Of a stretch of DNA of 35,127 nucleotides, positions 8,592-17,968 are shown one piece after another. Below the pieces are notes generated by a model, which saw nothing but the letters and a program-made list of their open reading frames with translations, had not been told where the DNA came from and made no database searches. How positions within the stretch are numbered: the first letter of the stretch is position 1; every line of letters starts with the position of its first letter. The translations under genes were made by a program, and so were the position numbers. The DNA lies in contig JAHHIL010000056.1 in assembly GCA_019358975.1 (NCBI GenBank), forward strand, positions 1 to 35,127. The letters run 5' to 3'. Source of the DNA: Trichocoleus desertorum ATA4-8-CV12 (GTDB lineage: Bacteria > Cyanobacteriota > Cyanobacteriia > FACHB-46).

Positions 8592-9760
8592 GCTGCAAGC
8601 AACTCCTTGTAAAAGCTCAATAACTGGCTAGCCAAAGCTTGGTTGGTGTACTGGTTAAGGACTCGTTCATAGCCTCGCTTCGCCAAGTTGGTTGCCAACT
8701 CCGGTTGCTCGATTAATTGCCGCAAGCAATCTTGCAACGCTTCAGCATTTCCTTCTGGAAAGACCAAGCCCGCATCCCCAATCACATAAGGAATTTCTCC
8801 AGAATCCGAACCAATCACCGGAACTTGGCAAGCCATTGCTTCAATCAGCACATGGCCAAATTGCTCTTTCCAGCCCACTGAGGTCAAGGTTTTGAACTGA
8901 TAGGTGGTTTCTGAAGGTAGCACCAGGGTATTCATTAAATTGATGTACCGCTGCACTTGATCGTGCGGGACGCTCTCAATCCAAATTAGCCGATCTGCTA
9001 AGCCTTCTTGCTGCGCCCAGTTAAGGAGAGTCTCCTTTAAAGGACCTCGACCCAAGAGTAACCATTTCCAGGGACGATCGCGCAATCCCGCCAAGGCTTT
9101 CCCTAAGGTTAACAAGCCTTTTTCTTCCACAAAGCGACCCACAAAACCCACCACAAACTCAGACGGCTGAATACCAAGCTGAGCCGCTAATTCTGGCTGA
9201 GGTTGCGGTCGAAATAAAGTTTCATCCACTCCCAATTGCGGCATCACACGGGCAGGCCCTTGATATCCATGCTGTTGCAAGATTTCCACGCCATCCTGAT
9301 TCCCAGCCACCAAGCCATGTGTATGGCGCAAGTTATAAGCTTCAATGGCGGAAATAGGGAACTTCAGGCTGTAAGGTAGATTCCACCAAGTAAAAAACAA
9401 ATTTTTAGCTTTCAGACCTAGCAAACGATTTAGCGTAATTAGTTGGCTATAGCCGATCGCCTTTGATCCCTGCTCTACTTGAATGATTTGGGGTCGAAAC
9501 TGGCGTAGCAACGTGATCAGATCTTGCCCAAAGCACAGCAGTCCTTGATTGTTCTGGCTCAAATTAGAAACTGGAACAATCCGAAACGAACCTTCCTGGC
9601 GAGGCTGAGTTTCGATTATGGTGTTTTGCACACCCCCAGGTCGCCAACGTTGAGGCACGACAATCGTCACTTCAATATCTGGCTCCAAGCGGGCCAGCGA
9701 TCGCAACTTCTCACAATTGAGATCAACGATATAGGTATGGCTAGCTACTAAAATTCTCAT
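8588..9760 (-). CDS. hpsO: GT4 glycosyltransferase, HpsO-like
   Basis: A 390-residue GT-B family 4 enzyme beginning MRILVASHTYIV. The donor-binding half shows GFVGRFVEEKGLLTL (about 205-219), LLLGRGP and the E-x7-E stretch EQFGHVLIEAMACQVPVIGS with SGEIPYVIGDAG after it. It is the third gene in the minus-strand polysaccharide operon and its TGA overlaps the next start by 4 bases. The symbol is from family resemblance and order; the reaction it performs in polymer assembly is not known from this sequence. The 322-base gap before it contains a palindromic element, so it may also have its own transcript end or start. Confidence 0.72.
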   Translation of the reverse strand: MRILVASHTYIVDLNCEKLRSLARLEPDIEVTIVVPQRWRPGGVQNTIIETQPRQEGSFRIVPVSNLSQNNQGLLCFGQDLITLLRQFRPQIIQVEQGSKAIGYSQLITLNRLLGLKAKNLFFTWWNLPYSLKFPISAIEAYNLRHTHGLVAGNQDGVEILQQHGYQGPARVMPQLGVDETLFRPQPQPELAAQLGIQPSEFVVGFVGRFVEEKGLLTLGKALAGLRDRPWKWLLLGRGPLKETLLNWAQQEGLADRLIWIESVPHDQVQRYINLMNTLVLPSETTYQFKTLTSVGWKEQFGHVLIEAMACQVPVIGSDSGEIPYVIGDAGLVFPEGNAEALQDCLRQLIEQPELATNLAKRGYERVLNQYTNQALASQLLSFYKELLAA

Positions 9761-9850
9761 GGCTGTCTAGAATTTACTGTTGAACCCTACCTTTGCCTTT
9801 ACCTTTTAGTCTGAAACCAATCAAACCTAACCCCCACCCCCTTCCTAGTA

Positions 9851-10040
9851 GCAGGGCTGTTTCCTACAACGAAAGCGTTCCGAACCAGGCCCCCCTAGCC
9901 CCCCAAATTTGGGGGGAACAAGACTCAAAGTCCCCCAAATTTGGGGGATTAAAGCCCTGACGGGCATACAAGAAAAGGGGGCAGTGCAGGGAGTTAAACC
10001 ACATTTCAATTTTTCCTCTTGTAACATGAAACAGCCCTGC
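9851..10040. mobile_element. MITE-like palindromic element in the hps cluster
   Basis: A 190-bp non-coding stretch bounded by perfect 13-bp inverted repeats, GCAGGGCTGTTTC at 9851-9863 and its complement at 10028-10040. Inside are two perfect palindromes: CCCCCCAAATTTGGGGGG (9899-9916) and CCCCCAAATTTGGGGG (9932-9947). Just outside lie near-direct repeats CTTCCTAGTA (9841-9850) and CTTCCCTAGTA (10040-10050). This is consistent with a non-autonomous insertion, but no transposase is linked and the element could instead be a static repeat cluster. It fills the gap between hpsO and hpsN. Confidence 0.5.
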
Positions 10041-10082
10041 TTCCCTAGTAGGGAAGGGGAGCCAGATTCAAAGTTGCTTCTC

Positions 10083-11174
10083 TTAAGACTCCAAGGAGCT
10101 AATGGCTGTGACTGGTTCGTCTAAAGATTGGTTGAAAACTGGTGCCTGCGTCCCTCTAGCGTTCTGATCCAAGTGCGTATAGGTTTGACCATCATCCCAA
10201 AGGGATTGAATCAAAGTCCAAACAGCGCTGAGAAAACCTAAGAAATAGAACCCAGCGCGACTCAAAATCTTTAAGGGAGAACCACTCTTGTGACAAGGTG
10301 GCCGACCTAGAACGTGACAATCGAATAGGCGGGCAAATAAGCGCAACGATTGAATAGGTGTGAGGTTTTTTAGCCCTAACAGAAAGTGGTTGTGGTAGAA
10401 GGTGAGCTGATATTGCAGCGATCGCGTGCTGATATCGTGACAACCTCCGGTTTCTTCCCCTAAATGCACCAGGTGAGCTTCTGGGTCGTACCAAATACGG
10501 TAATCCGTCTGGCGAATATGCAAACAAAAGTCAGACTCTTCTCGCACCGCACTGCCCCGAAAGCGCTCATCAAAGTGCAGGCCATGCTGCTCAAATAACT
10601 CCCGCCGGAACGACATATTACAGCCTCTAGCCGTCAGAACTTGCTGAGGTTTAATCGTGTGAACCAAATCAATGTGGTACCAAGCAACCCCTGGGTCCAT
10701 CGCTTCGGGGGGCAAATACTCAATGACGCGGCTTTTCTTCGATTCAGTCAGCTTCATGCGATCGAAGACCCGCCCAGCCACAGCTCCGACATCTGCTTGC
10801 TCCATGTAGTTTCGGGCATGCGTCGCCAGAAAACCAGGCGTGAGTTGCACATCATCATCGATAAACAAAATGATGTCACCTGTAGAGCGCCGCACGGCGT
10901 AGTTTCGGGCCCCTGGCAGACTCGCCCAATCCACCCGGAACCACTGAATCTTGCCTGCTGTTGCCAGTTGATCAAGGTAGGCTTCAGTCGCAGGCTCATG
11001 AGTGCGAGTTTGGTCTACTACCAATACTTCAAAGTTAGGGTAGTCCTGTGCCATCACATCAACTAGTGTGTCTCGCAAAGCCTCCTCACGACAATAGGTG
11101 GGAATAATCACCGAAATCGCAGGCCAAGCTATTACATCTGAATTTTTTATCGCGGTTTCAGTTGAATAGGTCAT
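10083..11174 (-). CDS. hpsN: GT2 glycosyltransferase, HpsN-like
   Basis: A 363-residue GT-A family 2 enzyme. The N-terminal nucleotide-binding strand is ISVIIPTYCREEAL (about 21-34), followed by GARNYAVRRSTGDIILFIDDDV, with the metal-binding DDD near residue 107. A C-terminal hydrophobic helix (AGFYFLGFLSAVWTLIQSLW, about 312-331) suggests it is tethered to the membrane. It is the second gene of the hps-like operon, 127 bases after the polymerase-like gene. The name follows from the order and the domain type; generic GT2 is certain, HpsN is likely. Confidence 0.72.
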   Translation of the reverse strand: MTYSTETAIKNSDVIAWPAISVIIPTYCREEALRDTLVDVMAQDYPNFEVLVVDQTRTHEPATEAYLDQLATAGKIQWFRVDWASLPGARNYAVRRSTGDIILFIDDDVQLTPGFLATHARNYMEQADVGAVAGRVFDRMKLTESKKSRVIEYLPPEAMDPGVAWYHIDLVHTIKPQQVLTARGCNMSFRRELFEQHGLHFDERFRGSAVREESDFCLHIRQTDYRIWYDPEAHLVHLGEETGGCHDISTRSLQYQLTFYHNHFLLGLKNLTPIQSLRLFARLFDCHVLGRPPCHKSGSPLKILSRAGFYFLGFLSAVWTLIQSLWDDGQTYTHLDQNARGTQAPVFNQSLDEPVTAISSLES

Positions 11175-11301
11175 CTAAGCTTTAGTACTCACTAGGTTTT
11201 TAGGTTCTTCCTGAAGGCTCTGCCTCTGTGATCTATCTCCGTAATCTGTCCCGTAAGAGGACACAAAACATCAGGGGGAAAACATGTTTTCTCTTTCGCG
11301 C

Positions 11302-12945
11302 TTACAAAGTAGTTGATACTTTGGTCTTTTTTGATCGCCTCCCCTTTTTCTTACCAGCTAGTTCCTCAGAGGCCTCTTTGAGTAGCTTTTCTTGGCGATC
11401 TAACTCTGGCAGCTTCAAAATCACACCTGCAAAAAACCAGTAGTAAACAGCCACTGGATCAACATCTAGAGGGTAATAGTAGGTGTTATAGCTGATAAAT
11501 AAGACAAACACCCAGAAACTCGCACCATAACTTCGTAAGCTGCGATCGCGTACGGAGCGATAAGCCTTAAAGGTAACCACAGTCAAAGTTGTAACTAGCA
11601 CCAAGAAAGCCAGCACTCCTAACGGCCCAATTTCATACATCACCTTTGGGTAGTACGTCTCAATCAGCTCCGCATTGCCTAAAGCACGAGCCGCATTGGT
11701 CGCCCTCCCTAACCCCTTACCTAAAAAGCCTGCTCGATTCGCTACAAACTCAAACTGCTGGATGATAAAGTCCTGAGGTGGTGAAGCATCCCAGCGGCTT
11801 TGGAAACTTTCGATCCGCTCTTGCACCACTGCTGGATTGGCAGCCATGGCAATACTCAGAAGCAAACCCAACCCAATCCCTACAGGGATAAAACGTTTGA
11901 GGTTCGCCACTTGTCCCGTCAAAATCAGCAGGATCACCGTAGTGGCTGGCACGAGGGCCAAAGCAATTCTTTGCCCTGAAAGAGTAGACATAATAAAGGT
12001 AGCGGCCATTGCAGACAGGCCAGCATTCCGCCACAAAAACGAGGGATCGCTAAAAGCAGCAGCAAAACTGATAAAACCACTAGAAATGAGAAACCACCCC
12101 CACTGCCAGGGAGCCACAAAGGTGCCAGGTAAACGAATTTGGCCTTGCTCAGGGCTATAGAGTAGAGAGCCACCCACCAAACATCTTGCCTCTAGAGAAG
12201 CCCGAAATAGCCCTGCTCCTGTCGCTACAGTTCCTGCACAGCGACCTGTTTTCAGGAAAGTATATTGCATGAAAGCCAGACCACAGCATGCCAAAATCAG
12301 CACAACATGCAGACGGATAAGAAAGTGGAGGTCTTTTTTGTCGCGAATTAAGTAGTAGGCACAGACAATTAAAGGAACATAGCCAATCAAGACTTTAAGG
12401 CCCAGGATTCCCATTGCAAATGGCTGCTCGGCTCCAGTAGCTGCCATCTGTTGAGAACCATTGACAAAAATCAGGACTAATAGGCAATAGGCAAACAAGA
12501 TGCCTAAAGGTGGCATGAGTTGTTTGGGAATCAGGAAAGGGAGGCGTTCGCGCCGACAGTACTGAATTGTGCCAATCAGTGCCGGAATAAAGAACGCATC
12601 CTTGGCTAGTTGGAGCAGTGGGCTATTACCAATTGCGTATGTAACAGTTCCACCGAAGGGTAGGTAGATGAGAAGACCCCACATTGCCTCACGGGGATAC
12701 CTGAATGAAAGGCTGAGGCAGAGCAGCCCTGCGGTCACGCCAATACCGGGCTTTGGATCTCCATTAATGATGCCGACGCACAGGCCCGCAACTGCACAGA
12801 TTAACAGGGCGAAAATAGTGTAATTAACCAGTTCTTTGCGAGCTTGAGCTGCTTTTCGCTTCTGAGCCAGCCGCTCCTTCATACTTAGCGGCGGTGTTTC
12901 GTCATTTAGAATCTTTTGCTTTGACTTCAGTTTTGATTTGGGCAT
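11302..12945 (-). CDS. hpsL: Polytopic membrane protein HpsL (O-antigen polymerase/ligase-like)
   Basis: 547 residues with about 10-12 hydrophobic segments, a Lys/Arg-rich cytoplasmic N-terminus (ERLAQKRKAAQARKE) and a basic C-terminal tail. It has the layout of Wzy/O-antigen ligase-type proteins, with a large loop around residues 230-275 that includes two Cys (GRCAGTV, EARCLVGG). Conserved-looking stretches such as RLPGTFVAPWQWGWF and SGQRIALALVPA match my recollection of cyanobacterial HpsL, involved in hormogonium polysaccharide. The probable role is polymerisation or transfer of the glycan outside the plasma membrane. First gene of the minus-strand cluster. Confidence 0.75.
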   Translation of the reverse strand: MPKSKLKSKQKILNDETPPLSMKERLAQKRKAAQARKELVNYTIFALLICAVAGLCVGIINGDPKPGIGVTAGLLCLSLSFRYPREAMWGLLIYLPFGGTVTYAIGNSPLLQLAKDAFFIPALIGTIQYCRRERLPFLIPKQLMPPLGILFAYCLLVLIFVNGSQQMAATGAEQPFAMGILGLKVLIGYVPLIVCAYYLIRDKKDLHFLIRLHVVLILACCGLAFMQYTFLKTGRCAGTVATGAGLFRASLEARCLVGGSLLYSPEQGQIRLPGTFVAPWQWGWFLISSGFISFAAAFSDPSFLWRNAGLSAMAATFIMSTLSGQRIALALVPATTVILLILTGQVANLKRFIPVGIGLGLLLSIAMAANPAVVQERIESFQSRWDASPPQDFIIQQFEFVANRAGFLGKGLGRATNAARALGNAELIETYYPKVMYEIGPLGVLAFLVLVTTLTVVTFKAYRSVRDRSLRSYGASFWVFVLFISYNTYYYPLDVDPVAVYYWFFAGVILKLPELDRQEKLLKEASEELAGKKKGRRSKKTKVSTTL

Positions 12946-13316
12946 AGCAAAACTATGAGGCTGATCCTGTCCTTAATCTCGACTTGGAGCCATAACCAAT
13001 TATGGTCAACCAATTAGGGCACCTTCTATCAGGAGAAACTAGCGGCAGTTTCAGGAACAATTTGGAGTGTTGTACCAATTGCGTGGATTTTTTCTAAGTA
13101 AACACCAAATAGAGTTGAGAAACAGCTAGGTTATCAGGATCAGTAGCGGAGACAGGAGCCTAATAATTGTGACATCTGGGATTCCGTTTCGGCGACTGTT
13201 TTGCTTGGCTTTAAGAAGGCTTTAAAGAACCTGACCAGCTACCCTCAGAAAAACTTAACATCGATGTAATAGCTACATGTAAAAAATATTTTGTCAAGTC
13301 TAGAGTTAGTCGCTCA
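12946..13316. promoter_or_regulatory. Upstream region of the hps-like operon
   Basis: About 370 bases without a supported gene between the start of hpsL and the hairpin after glmM. It should carry the hps promoter on the minus strand. Small palindromes occur (CATAACCAATTATG at 12991-13004; TACATGTA near 13273), but I recognise no defined operator or sigma-factor site. Confidence 0.3.
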
Positions 13317-13373
13317 AAGAAATAGAGGGTTGCTGTAGTAGCTTTCGCTGCCTTCAACCACCCTCTATTTCTT
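13317..13373 (-). terminator. Long inverted repeat downstream of glmM
   Basis: A perfect 14-bp stem, AAGAAATAGAGGGT at 13317-13330 and its complement at 13360-13373, encloses a 29-base loop. It begins 55 bases after the glmM stop on the minus strand and sits between glmM and the hpsL promoter region. The T-run on the minus strand is weak, so it could be a terminator, an mRNA-stabilising hairpin or both. Confidence 0.5.
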
Positions 13374-13427
13374 AGCAAACTATCGAGCCGCTACTAGTGC
13401 TTCCGAAAAACCAAATACTGAGTAGTG

Positions 13428-14915
13428 CTAATGCAAATGCTCTTGTACGGCTAAAACTAGATTGTCTGCCCAGTAAGTTGCCAATTCGGCACTAGCGGCT
13501 TCTACCATGACTCGAATCACAGGTTCGGTTCCAGAGGCTCGAACTAAAATTCGGCCTTGGTTTCCCATCTGGGTTTCGGCTTGGGCGATCGCGCTTTGTA
13601 AACCATCACAGTTTTGCCAGTTCAAACGGCGATCGCGGTCTTCTACTCTCACATTCTTTAACAACTGGGGATAGGTTTGGAAGCTTTGATCCACCAGGTC
13701 TGTTAAGGAAGTGCCTGCTCGCCGAACTAAAGCTGCCAGGTGTAAGGCAGTGAGTAAACCATCACCGCTGACACTATAGTGCCGACAGAGAATGTGGCCT
13801 GATTGTTCACCGCCTAACATGGCCCCTTGGCGCAGCATTTCGGCGTGGACATATTGATCACCCACCGCAGTGCGTAGCAGTTTACCGCCTTGTTTTTCCC
13901 AAGCTCGCTCGAAGCCCAAGTTTGCCATCACCGTTGAAACGATCGTATCGCCGGGTAATGCTTGCGCTTGACGTAAGGTTTGGCCCCAGAAATACAAAAT
14001 ATAGTCACCATCTACGATGCGGCCTTGAGCATCTACCGCCAGCACTCGGTCGGCATCTCCGTCAAAGGCAAAGCCAATATCAGCATTATGTTGCTTCACG
14101 GCAAGTCGTAGAGGGTCGAGATGAGTGGAGCCACAGTTGACATTAATGCGATCGCCGTCAGGCTGATCATGCAGGCAAATCACTTCGGCACCCATTGCCG
14201 TAAACACCATAGGGGCCAAGTTGGCTGCTGCACCCCAAGCGAGATCTAAGACAATCCGCATGCCTTGCAAATTCATTGTAGGAAGCAGCGGCTTGTGCAG
14301 CGACTCCACATACTCGCTCAACAATTCAGGCCGATGGTAATGATGACCCCAGCGATCGCCACCCTGAATTTGTGGCTTCACATCTGCGACATTGCCCCGG
14401 ATCGCCGCTTCAATTTGAGCTTGGACTGCTAGGGACAGCTTGGCTCCATTGGAACCAAAAAACTTGATGCCGTTATCTTCCGGGGGATTATGGCTGGCTG
14501 AAATCATGACACCACCCAGCGCGCCTGTCGTTTGGGCAAGATAGGCGACGCTGGGAGTGGGACATAGCCCTAAATTCCAAACTTCTAGACCAGCAGCGGT
14601 TAAGCCAGCAGAGAGCGCCATGGCTAACATATCACTGGAATTTCTGGAATCTTGGCCCAAAATGATTGGGCCTGAGGTAGTCGTCTGAGATTGCAATACA
14701 CGACCCGCCCAAAACCCCACTTGTAGCGCTAGAGGGGCACTCAGCAAATCGCCTGCATGGCCTCGAATCCCATCAGTACCAAACAGAGGAGTGGCTGGTA
14801 AGTTCAGGTGCAGCGATTGTTCTGAAATTGAGGGCTTAGAAGGGGCAGACTGTACGGTTGAAATCGAAATCGAAGCTAAGCTAGGACGTTGCGTCCGGGC
14901 AGGGGATGTGACCAT
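13428..14915 (-). CDS. glmM: Phosphoglucosamine mutase
   Basis: Interconverts glucosamine-6-phosphate and glucosamine-1-phosphate for UDP-GlcNAc synthesis, feeding peptidoglycan, LPS and amino-sugar polymers. The phosphoserine motif is [12 protein letters not shown] with the active serine at about 141, the metal loop is DGDADR, and the sugar-specificity loop is [15 protein letters not shown] near residue 46 marks the start of domain 1. The C-terminal phosphate loop is [15 protein letters not shown] 14915 is preferred because GGAG lies about 10 bases upstream; a GTG at 14936 in the same frame would add 7 residues. The roughly 40-residue N-terminal extension is Ser/Pro-rich and may be disordered. 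Confidence 0.95.
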   Translation of the reverse strand: MVTSPARTQRPSLASISISTVQSAPSKPSISEQSLHLNLPATPLFGTDGIRGHAGDLLSAPLALQVGFWAGRVLQSQTTTSGPIILGQDSRNSSDMLAMALSAGLTAAGLEVWNLGLCPTPSVAYLAQTTGALGGVMISASHNPPEDNGIKFFGSNGAKLSLAVQAQIEAAIRGNVADVKPQIQGGDRWGHHYHRPELLSEYVESLHKPLLPTMNLQGMRIVLDLAWGAAANLAPMVFTAMGAEVICLHDQPDGDRINVNCGSTHLDPLRLAVKQHNADIGFAFDGDADRVLAVDAQGRIVDGDYILYFWGQTLRQAQALPGDTIVSTVMANLGFERAWEKQGGKLLRTAVGDQYVHAEMLRQGAMLGGEQSGHILCRHYSVSGDGLLTALHLAALVRRAGTSLTDLVDQSFQTYPQLLKNVRVEDRDRRLNWQNCDGLQSAIAQAETQMGNQGRILVRASGTEPVIRVMVEAASAELATYWADNLVLAVQEHLH

Positions 14916-15203
14916 AAATTGAAGCACTCCACTCACAACACACTCACAGTGGAGAATAGCACTTTCCCCTGTAGGCTGCTCTACTGCCTAAGAGGATAAA
15001 GTGCACAGTCCAGCTATGAATTTGCAGGATTTTTAAAGTATCCGGTTTATAAGTTTAAGTAACGCGCTGCCCGGTGCGTTTCCGGAGAAAAATACTTTTT
15101 AGTCAAACAGTAGAGCTTGAACCTTACTGCCACCCTAGATAGGGTAATCGACCGCTTTGTGGAATTCGTTGTATTAGCCCTTAATCTTGTGGCAAACAGC
15201 AGC

Positions 15204-15500
15204 TTAAACGCCTACCTGGTCTAGTAAAATCTGCATCTGATCCCAAGTCAGTCCTTGCTCTAAGTAAACCGGAGATTGCGGAGTATAAGGGCTTTTCAGG
15301 CGATCGATCGCAATCACTTTAGCTCCCTGTGGCAAGATCGGCACTTCGGGATCAAACGCGGTAGGGCGCATGAGAGAACTAGAGAAACCCTTAAAAATCG
15401 TAATTTCGTCTGGTTCTCCCTCAATCTCAGCCTGTACGATCAAAACTTCTTGAGGGCGCTTGATGGTGTACTGCTCTAAACGGTGTCCAATTGAATTCAT
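15204..15500 (-). CDS. Small conserved cyanobacterial protein (DUF7734-like)
   Basis: 98 residues, soluble, beginning MNSIGHRLEQYTIKRPQEV and containing FKGFSSSLMRPTAFDP and AKVIAIDRLKSPY. This pattern matches my memory of a small family conserved in cyanobacteria and chloroplasts, listed as a DUF (probably DUF7734) with no known function. AGAGGCAG precedes ATG 15500. It stands alone between glmM and ndhH, all on the minus strand. The family number is from memory and less certain than the gene itself. Confidence 0.8.
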   Translation of the reverse strand: MNSIGHRLEQYTIKRPQEVLIVQAEIEGEPDEITIFKGFSSSLMRPTAFDPEVPILPQGAKVIAIDRLKSPYTPQSPVYLEQGLTWDQMQILLDQVGV

Positions 15501-15625
15501 GACTGCCTCTGCTACGAAAATGTCATTTTCCTAAGATTGGGAGAGTTTCTAAGACTAAGCTAAAAAACTCCCCTGAAAGCCATCATAGGAACACCAACAT
15601 TTTCTGATGCAGTGAGCCTGATGAA

Positions 15626-15661
15626 TTAACGATCGACTGAACCCATAATGATGTCGATGCT
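15626..15661 (-). repeat. Duplicate of the ndhH 3' end
   Basis: Matches 15805-15840, the last codons and stop of ndhH, at 35 of 36 bases in the same orientation. On the minus strand it still reads [12 protein letters not shown] followed by a stop (TAA instead of TAG-type CTAA context). Similarity fades beyond one or two codons on either side. It lies 144 bases downstream of the ndhH stop and looks like a recombination scar or the vestige of a second ndhH copy. Confidence 0.85.
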
Positions 15662-15804
15662 GCCCAAAAGGTGAACCTATGGGATATTACTGAACTCTGA
15701 CTTGAACTAGCCACCTGAAAAGTCACAAAAAAATGGAGCAGGTTTTTCACCCACCCCATGCGATCGCTGGATTACAGCGTAGAAACTAATGAGTAGCTAA
15801 AAAG

Positions 15805-16989
15805 TTAGCGATCGACTGAACCCATAATGATGTCGATGCTACCGAGAATTGCCACAATATCCGCAACCTTTACGCCACGGACAATATGCGGCAGGATTTG
15901 CAGGTTGTTGAAGTCAGCAGCCCGGATCTTCCAACGCCAAGGGAAGACAGTATCATCCCCGACAATGTAGATACCAAGTTCTCCTTTGCCACTTTCTACT
16001 CGGACATAGTGTTCACCACTGGGGATCTTGAAGGTGGGAGCAATCTTCTTACCAATAAATTGGTAGTCAAACTCATTCCATTCTGACTTCGGACCCGCAG
16101 ACATCCGCTTGGCTTCTAGGTTCTCGTAAGGGCCACCTGGTAATCCCGCGATCGCCTGACGAATAATCTTGACCGATTCGCGCATCTCACGGATTCGCAC
16201 GACGTAACGGGCAAAGCAATCGCCTGCGGTTTCCCACTGCACGTCCCAGTCAAAGTCGTCGTAGCACTCGTAATGATCGACCTTACGCAAATCCCACTTC
16301 ACACCAGAAGCCCGCAACATCGGGCCAGAGAGACCCCAGTTAATTGCTTCTTGGCGGCTAATGGTGCCTAGCCCTTCAACCCGACGGCGGAAAATGGGGT
16401 TGTCAGTGATCAGACGCTCGTACTCATCCACTTTGGGCAGGAAGTAATCGCAGAAGTCTTCGCATTTGTCTACCCAACCGTAGGGCAAGTCAGCGGCGAC
16501 TCCCCCAATGCGGAAGTAGTTGTTGTTGACCATGCGGTAGCCAGTTGCAGCTTCCCACAGGTCATAAATCAGTTCCCGTTCACGGAAGATATAGAAGAAG
16601 GGAGTTTGTGCACCCACGTCAGCCAGGAATGGGCCAAGCCACAGCAAGTGGTTAGCAATGCGGTTCAGCTCCAGCATGATCACGCGGATGTAGCTGGCTC
16701 GCTTGGGCACAGGAATATCTGCCAGCTTTTCGGGTGCATTCACCGTCACTGCTTCGTTAAACATCCCCGCTGCATAATCCCAACGGCTCACGTAAGGAAC
16801 ATACATGATGTTGGTGCGATTCTCAGCAATTTTTTCCATGCCACGGTGCAAGTAGCCAATCACTGGCTCGCAGTCCACCACATCTTCCCCGTCCAGGGTA
16901 ACAACCAACCTCAACACACCATGCATGGATGGATGGTGAGGCCCCATGTTCAAAACCATGGGTTCTGTGCGGGTTTCAATTTTTGCCAT
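15805..16989 (-). CDS. ndhH: NAD(P)H-quinone oxidoreductase subunit H (NDH-1, 49-kDa type)
   Basis: Full-length 394-residue subunit of the NDH-1 complex, which takes electrons from reduced ferredoxin to plastoquinone in respiration, cyclic electron flow and CO2 uptake. It is homologous to the large subunit of NiFe hydrogenases. Visible family stretches are [14 protein letters not shown] at about 15-28, [19 protein letters not shown], and the terminal [18 protein letters not shown]. It lines the quinone pocket with NdhK. The gene is not next to other ndh genes here, which is usual in cyanobacteria. The 3' end is duplicated downstream. Confidence 0.98.
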   Translation of the reverse strand: MAKIETRTEPMVLNMGPHHPSMHGVLRLVVTLDGEDVVDCEPVIGYLHRGMEKIAENRTNIMYVPYVSRWDYAAGMFNEAVTVNAPEKLADIPVPKRASYIRVIMLELNRIANHLLWLGPFLADVGAQTPFFYIFRERELIYDLWEAATGYRMVNNNYFRIGGVAADLPYGWVDKCEDFCDYFLPKVDEYERLITDNPIFRRRVEGLGTISRQEAINWGLSGPMLRASGVKWDLRKVDHYECYDDFDWDVQWETAGDCFARYVVRIREMRESVKIIRQAIAGLPGGPYENLEAKRMSAGPKSEWNEFDYQFIGKKIAPTFKIPSGEHYVRVESGKGELGIYIVGDDTVFPWRWKIRAADFNNLQILPHIVRGVKVADIVAILGSIDIIMGSVDR

Positions 16990-17033
16990 CGGTGAGCAGT
17001 CTCCCCTTTACGTCGTTTCGGCAACCGCACCTA

Positions 17034-17054
17034 TCAGTGGTCAGTGGTTAGTGG
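17034..17054. repeat. Short heptanucleotide tandem repeat
   Basis: Three adjacent 7-base units TCAGTGG, TCAGTGG, TTAGTGG lie 45 bases upstream of ndhH. They resemble the short tandemly repeated heptamers common in filamentous cyanobacterial intergenic DNA. No function is implied. Confidence 0.5.
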
Positions 17055-17155
17055 CAAGTTGAAACGATCCATCTCGGAATCGTAGCCAGAACTCATCACT
17101 AAGGGTGGCGGATGGGCACGGTCTGGTATGCACTAAATTTATTGCATTTTCTTAA

Positions 17156-17307
17156 TTAATTATAGAGAGTCGCGGTTCCCAAAGGTGGCTGTACATGAGC
17201 CAGCGCTAGATTGATTTTGCGAACTACAGCTATCGACAAGAATTGATGGTCTAGGCGATCGCCCATCCACAAACCTTCAAATACGCCTAGAAAAGCGATC
17301 GCCCGCA
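17156..17307 (-). pseudogene. 3' fragment of an unidentified gene cut by the IS remnant
   Basis: On the minus strand an open frame of about 50 codons begins exactly at the inner edge of the IS remnant (17308) and ends at TAA 17156-17158. It reads RAIAFLGVFEGLWMGDRLD and later RKINLALAHVQPP, with the composition of a real protein C-terminus, but no credible start codon with a ribosome site is present. The frame merely continues into the IS end (NGFY). I infer an old gene lost all but its last part when the element inserted or when the region was deleted. I cannot name the family. Confidence 0.4.
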
Positions 17308-17622
17308 TATAGAACCCATTTGAGATCTCAAGGCGAGGCTGCAAGGCGCTTGAGCATTAGCCTGCCAAAGCAGAGATTGAGCTTCATGATGGCATGAGAT
17401 AAAGTTCTCTCAAAGTTTTTTACTAAGCTTTTACAACGCTCCATCCAAGCATTTGAGCGTTGTTTCGCTCACTCCTGCGGCTCGCCACTGTTTGTAGAGC
17501 CAAAGGGGTTCAAGAATTGCCCATTCTTCATCTGTAAGACTGCTGGACTCAGGAATAGTTGCTGGGTTAGAGAGCTGCCAGCACCTTAATTCAAACCCGT
17601 AAAGTGTCAGATGGGTTCTATA
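17308..17622 (-). mobile_element. Deleted IS remnant with inverted terminal repeats
   Basis: Bounded by 12-bp perfect inverted repeats, TATAGAACCCAT at 17308-17319 and its complement at 17611-17622, extended imperfectly inward (TTGA/CTGA). The 315-bp interior holds the beginning of an IS5-type transposase on the minus strand. TA flanks both ends, as would fit a TA target. The size is far below a complete element of about 900 bp, so this is a deletion derivative. Confidence 0.65.
17431..17544 (-). pseudogene. IS4/IS5-type transposase N-terminal remnant
   Basis: The minus strand reads SSLTDEEWAILEPL and then diverges, ending at TAA 17431-17433 after about 37 codons. LTDEEW-x-ILEPL is the characteristic N-terminal motif (DUF4096-like) of IS5-group transposases. 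The rest of the protein, including any DDE catalytic residues, is missing. No ATG stands at the expected place, so it is not translatable as a transposase. Confidence 0.7.
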
Positions 17623-17638
17623 CAGTTTCGGCCCTGCT

Positions 17639-17968
17639 TTACCAGTTGATCATGCGATAGGAAAGACCATAAAACTGCTGACCCACCATCCGCTCAATCT
17701 TTTGGCGGTCTTTCTCCGTAGCATGCCCAATCTCAAGCATTGCCTTTCCCGGACAGCGCTCAATATCTTGAACCATGACCTGAACGTGTCCAGGATGAAC
17801 ACTCTCAATTTTCCTAACCATACTTGCCTGTTCGTTCAGAACCTGCTGAATCTTAGACCTTTCTGTAAGGCTGCTACAAGGCTTCAAGATGGCCTCTACC
17901 CAGGTGCAACCGGAGAGACTTCCCATTACCAGTACAAACCCAACCCAGAAAAACCGACTCCGCATCAT
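17639..17968 (-). CDS. Small putative lipoprotein
   Basis: 109 residues. MMRSRFFWVGFVLVMGSLSGC is a typical lipoprotein signal, with the lipobox LSGC placing the lipidated Cys at about 21. The mature part is short, charged, and has two more Cys (KPCSSL, ERCPGK). No family recognised. AGGG lies about 8 bases before the double ATG at 17963-17968. The gene ends 17 bases from the IS remnant, so its 3' end may have been close to the insertion, but the protein appears complete (ending YRMINW). Confidence 0.65.
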   Translation of the reverse strand: MMRSRFFWVGFVLVMGSLSGCTWVEAILKPCSSLTERSKIQQVLNEQASMVRKIESVHPGHVQVMVQDIERCPGKAMLEIGHATEKDRQKIERMVGQQFYGLSYRMINW

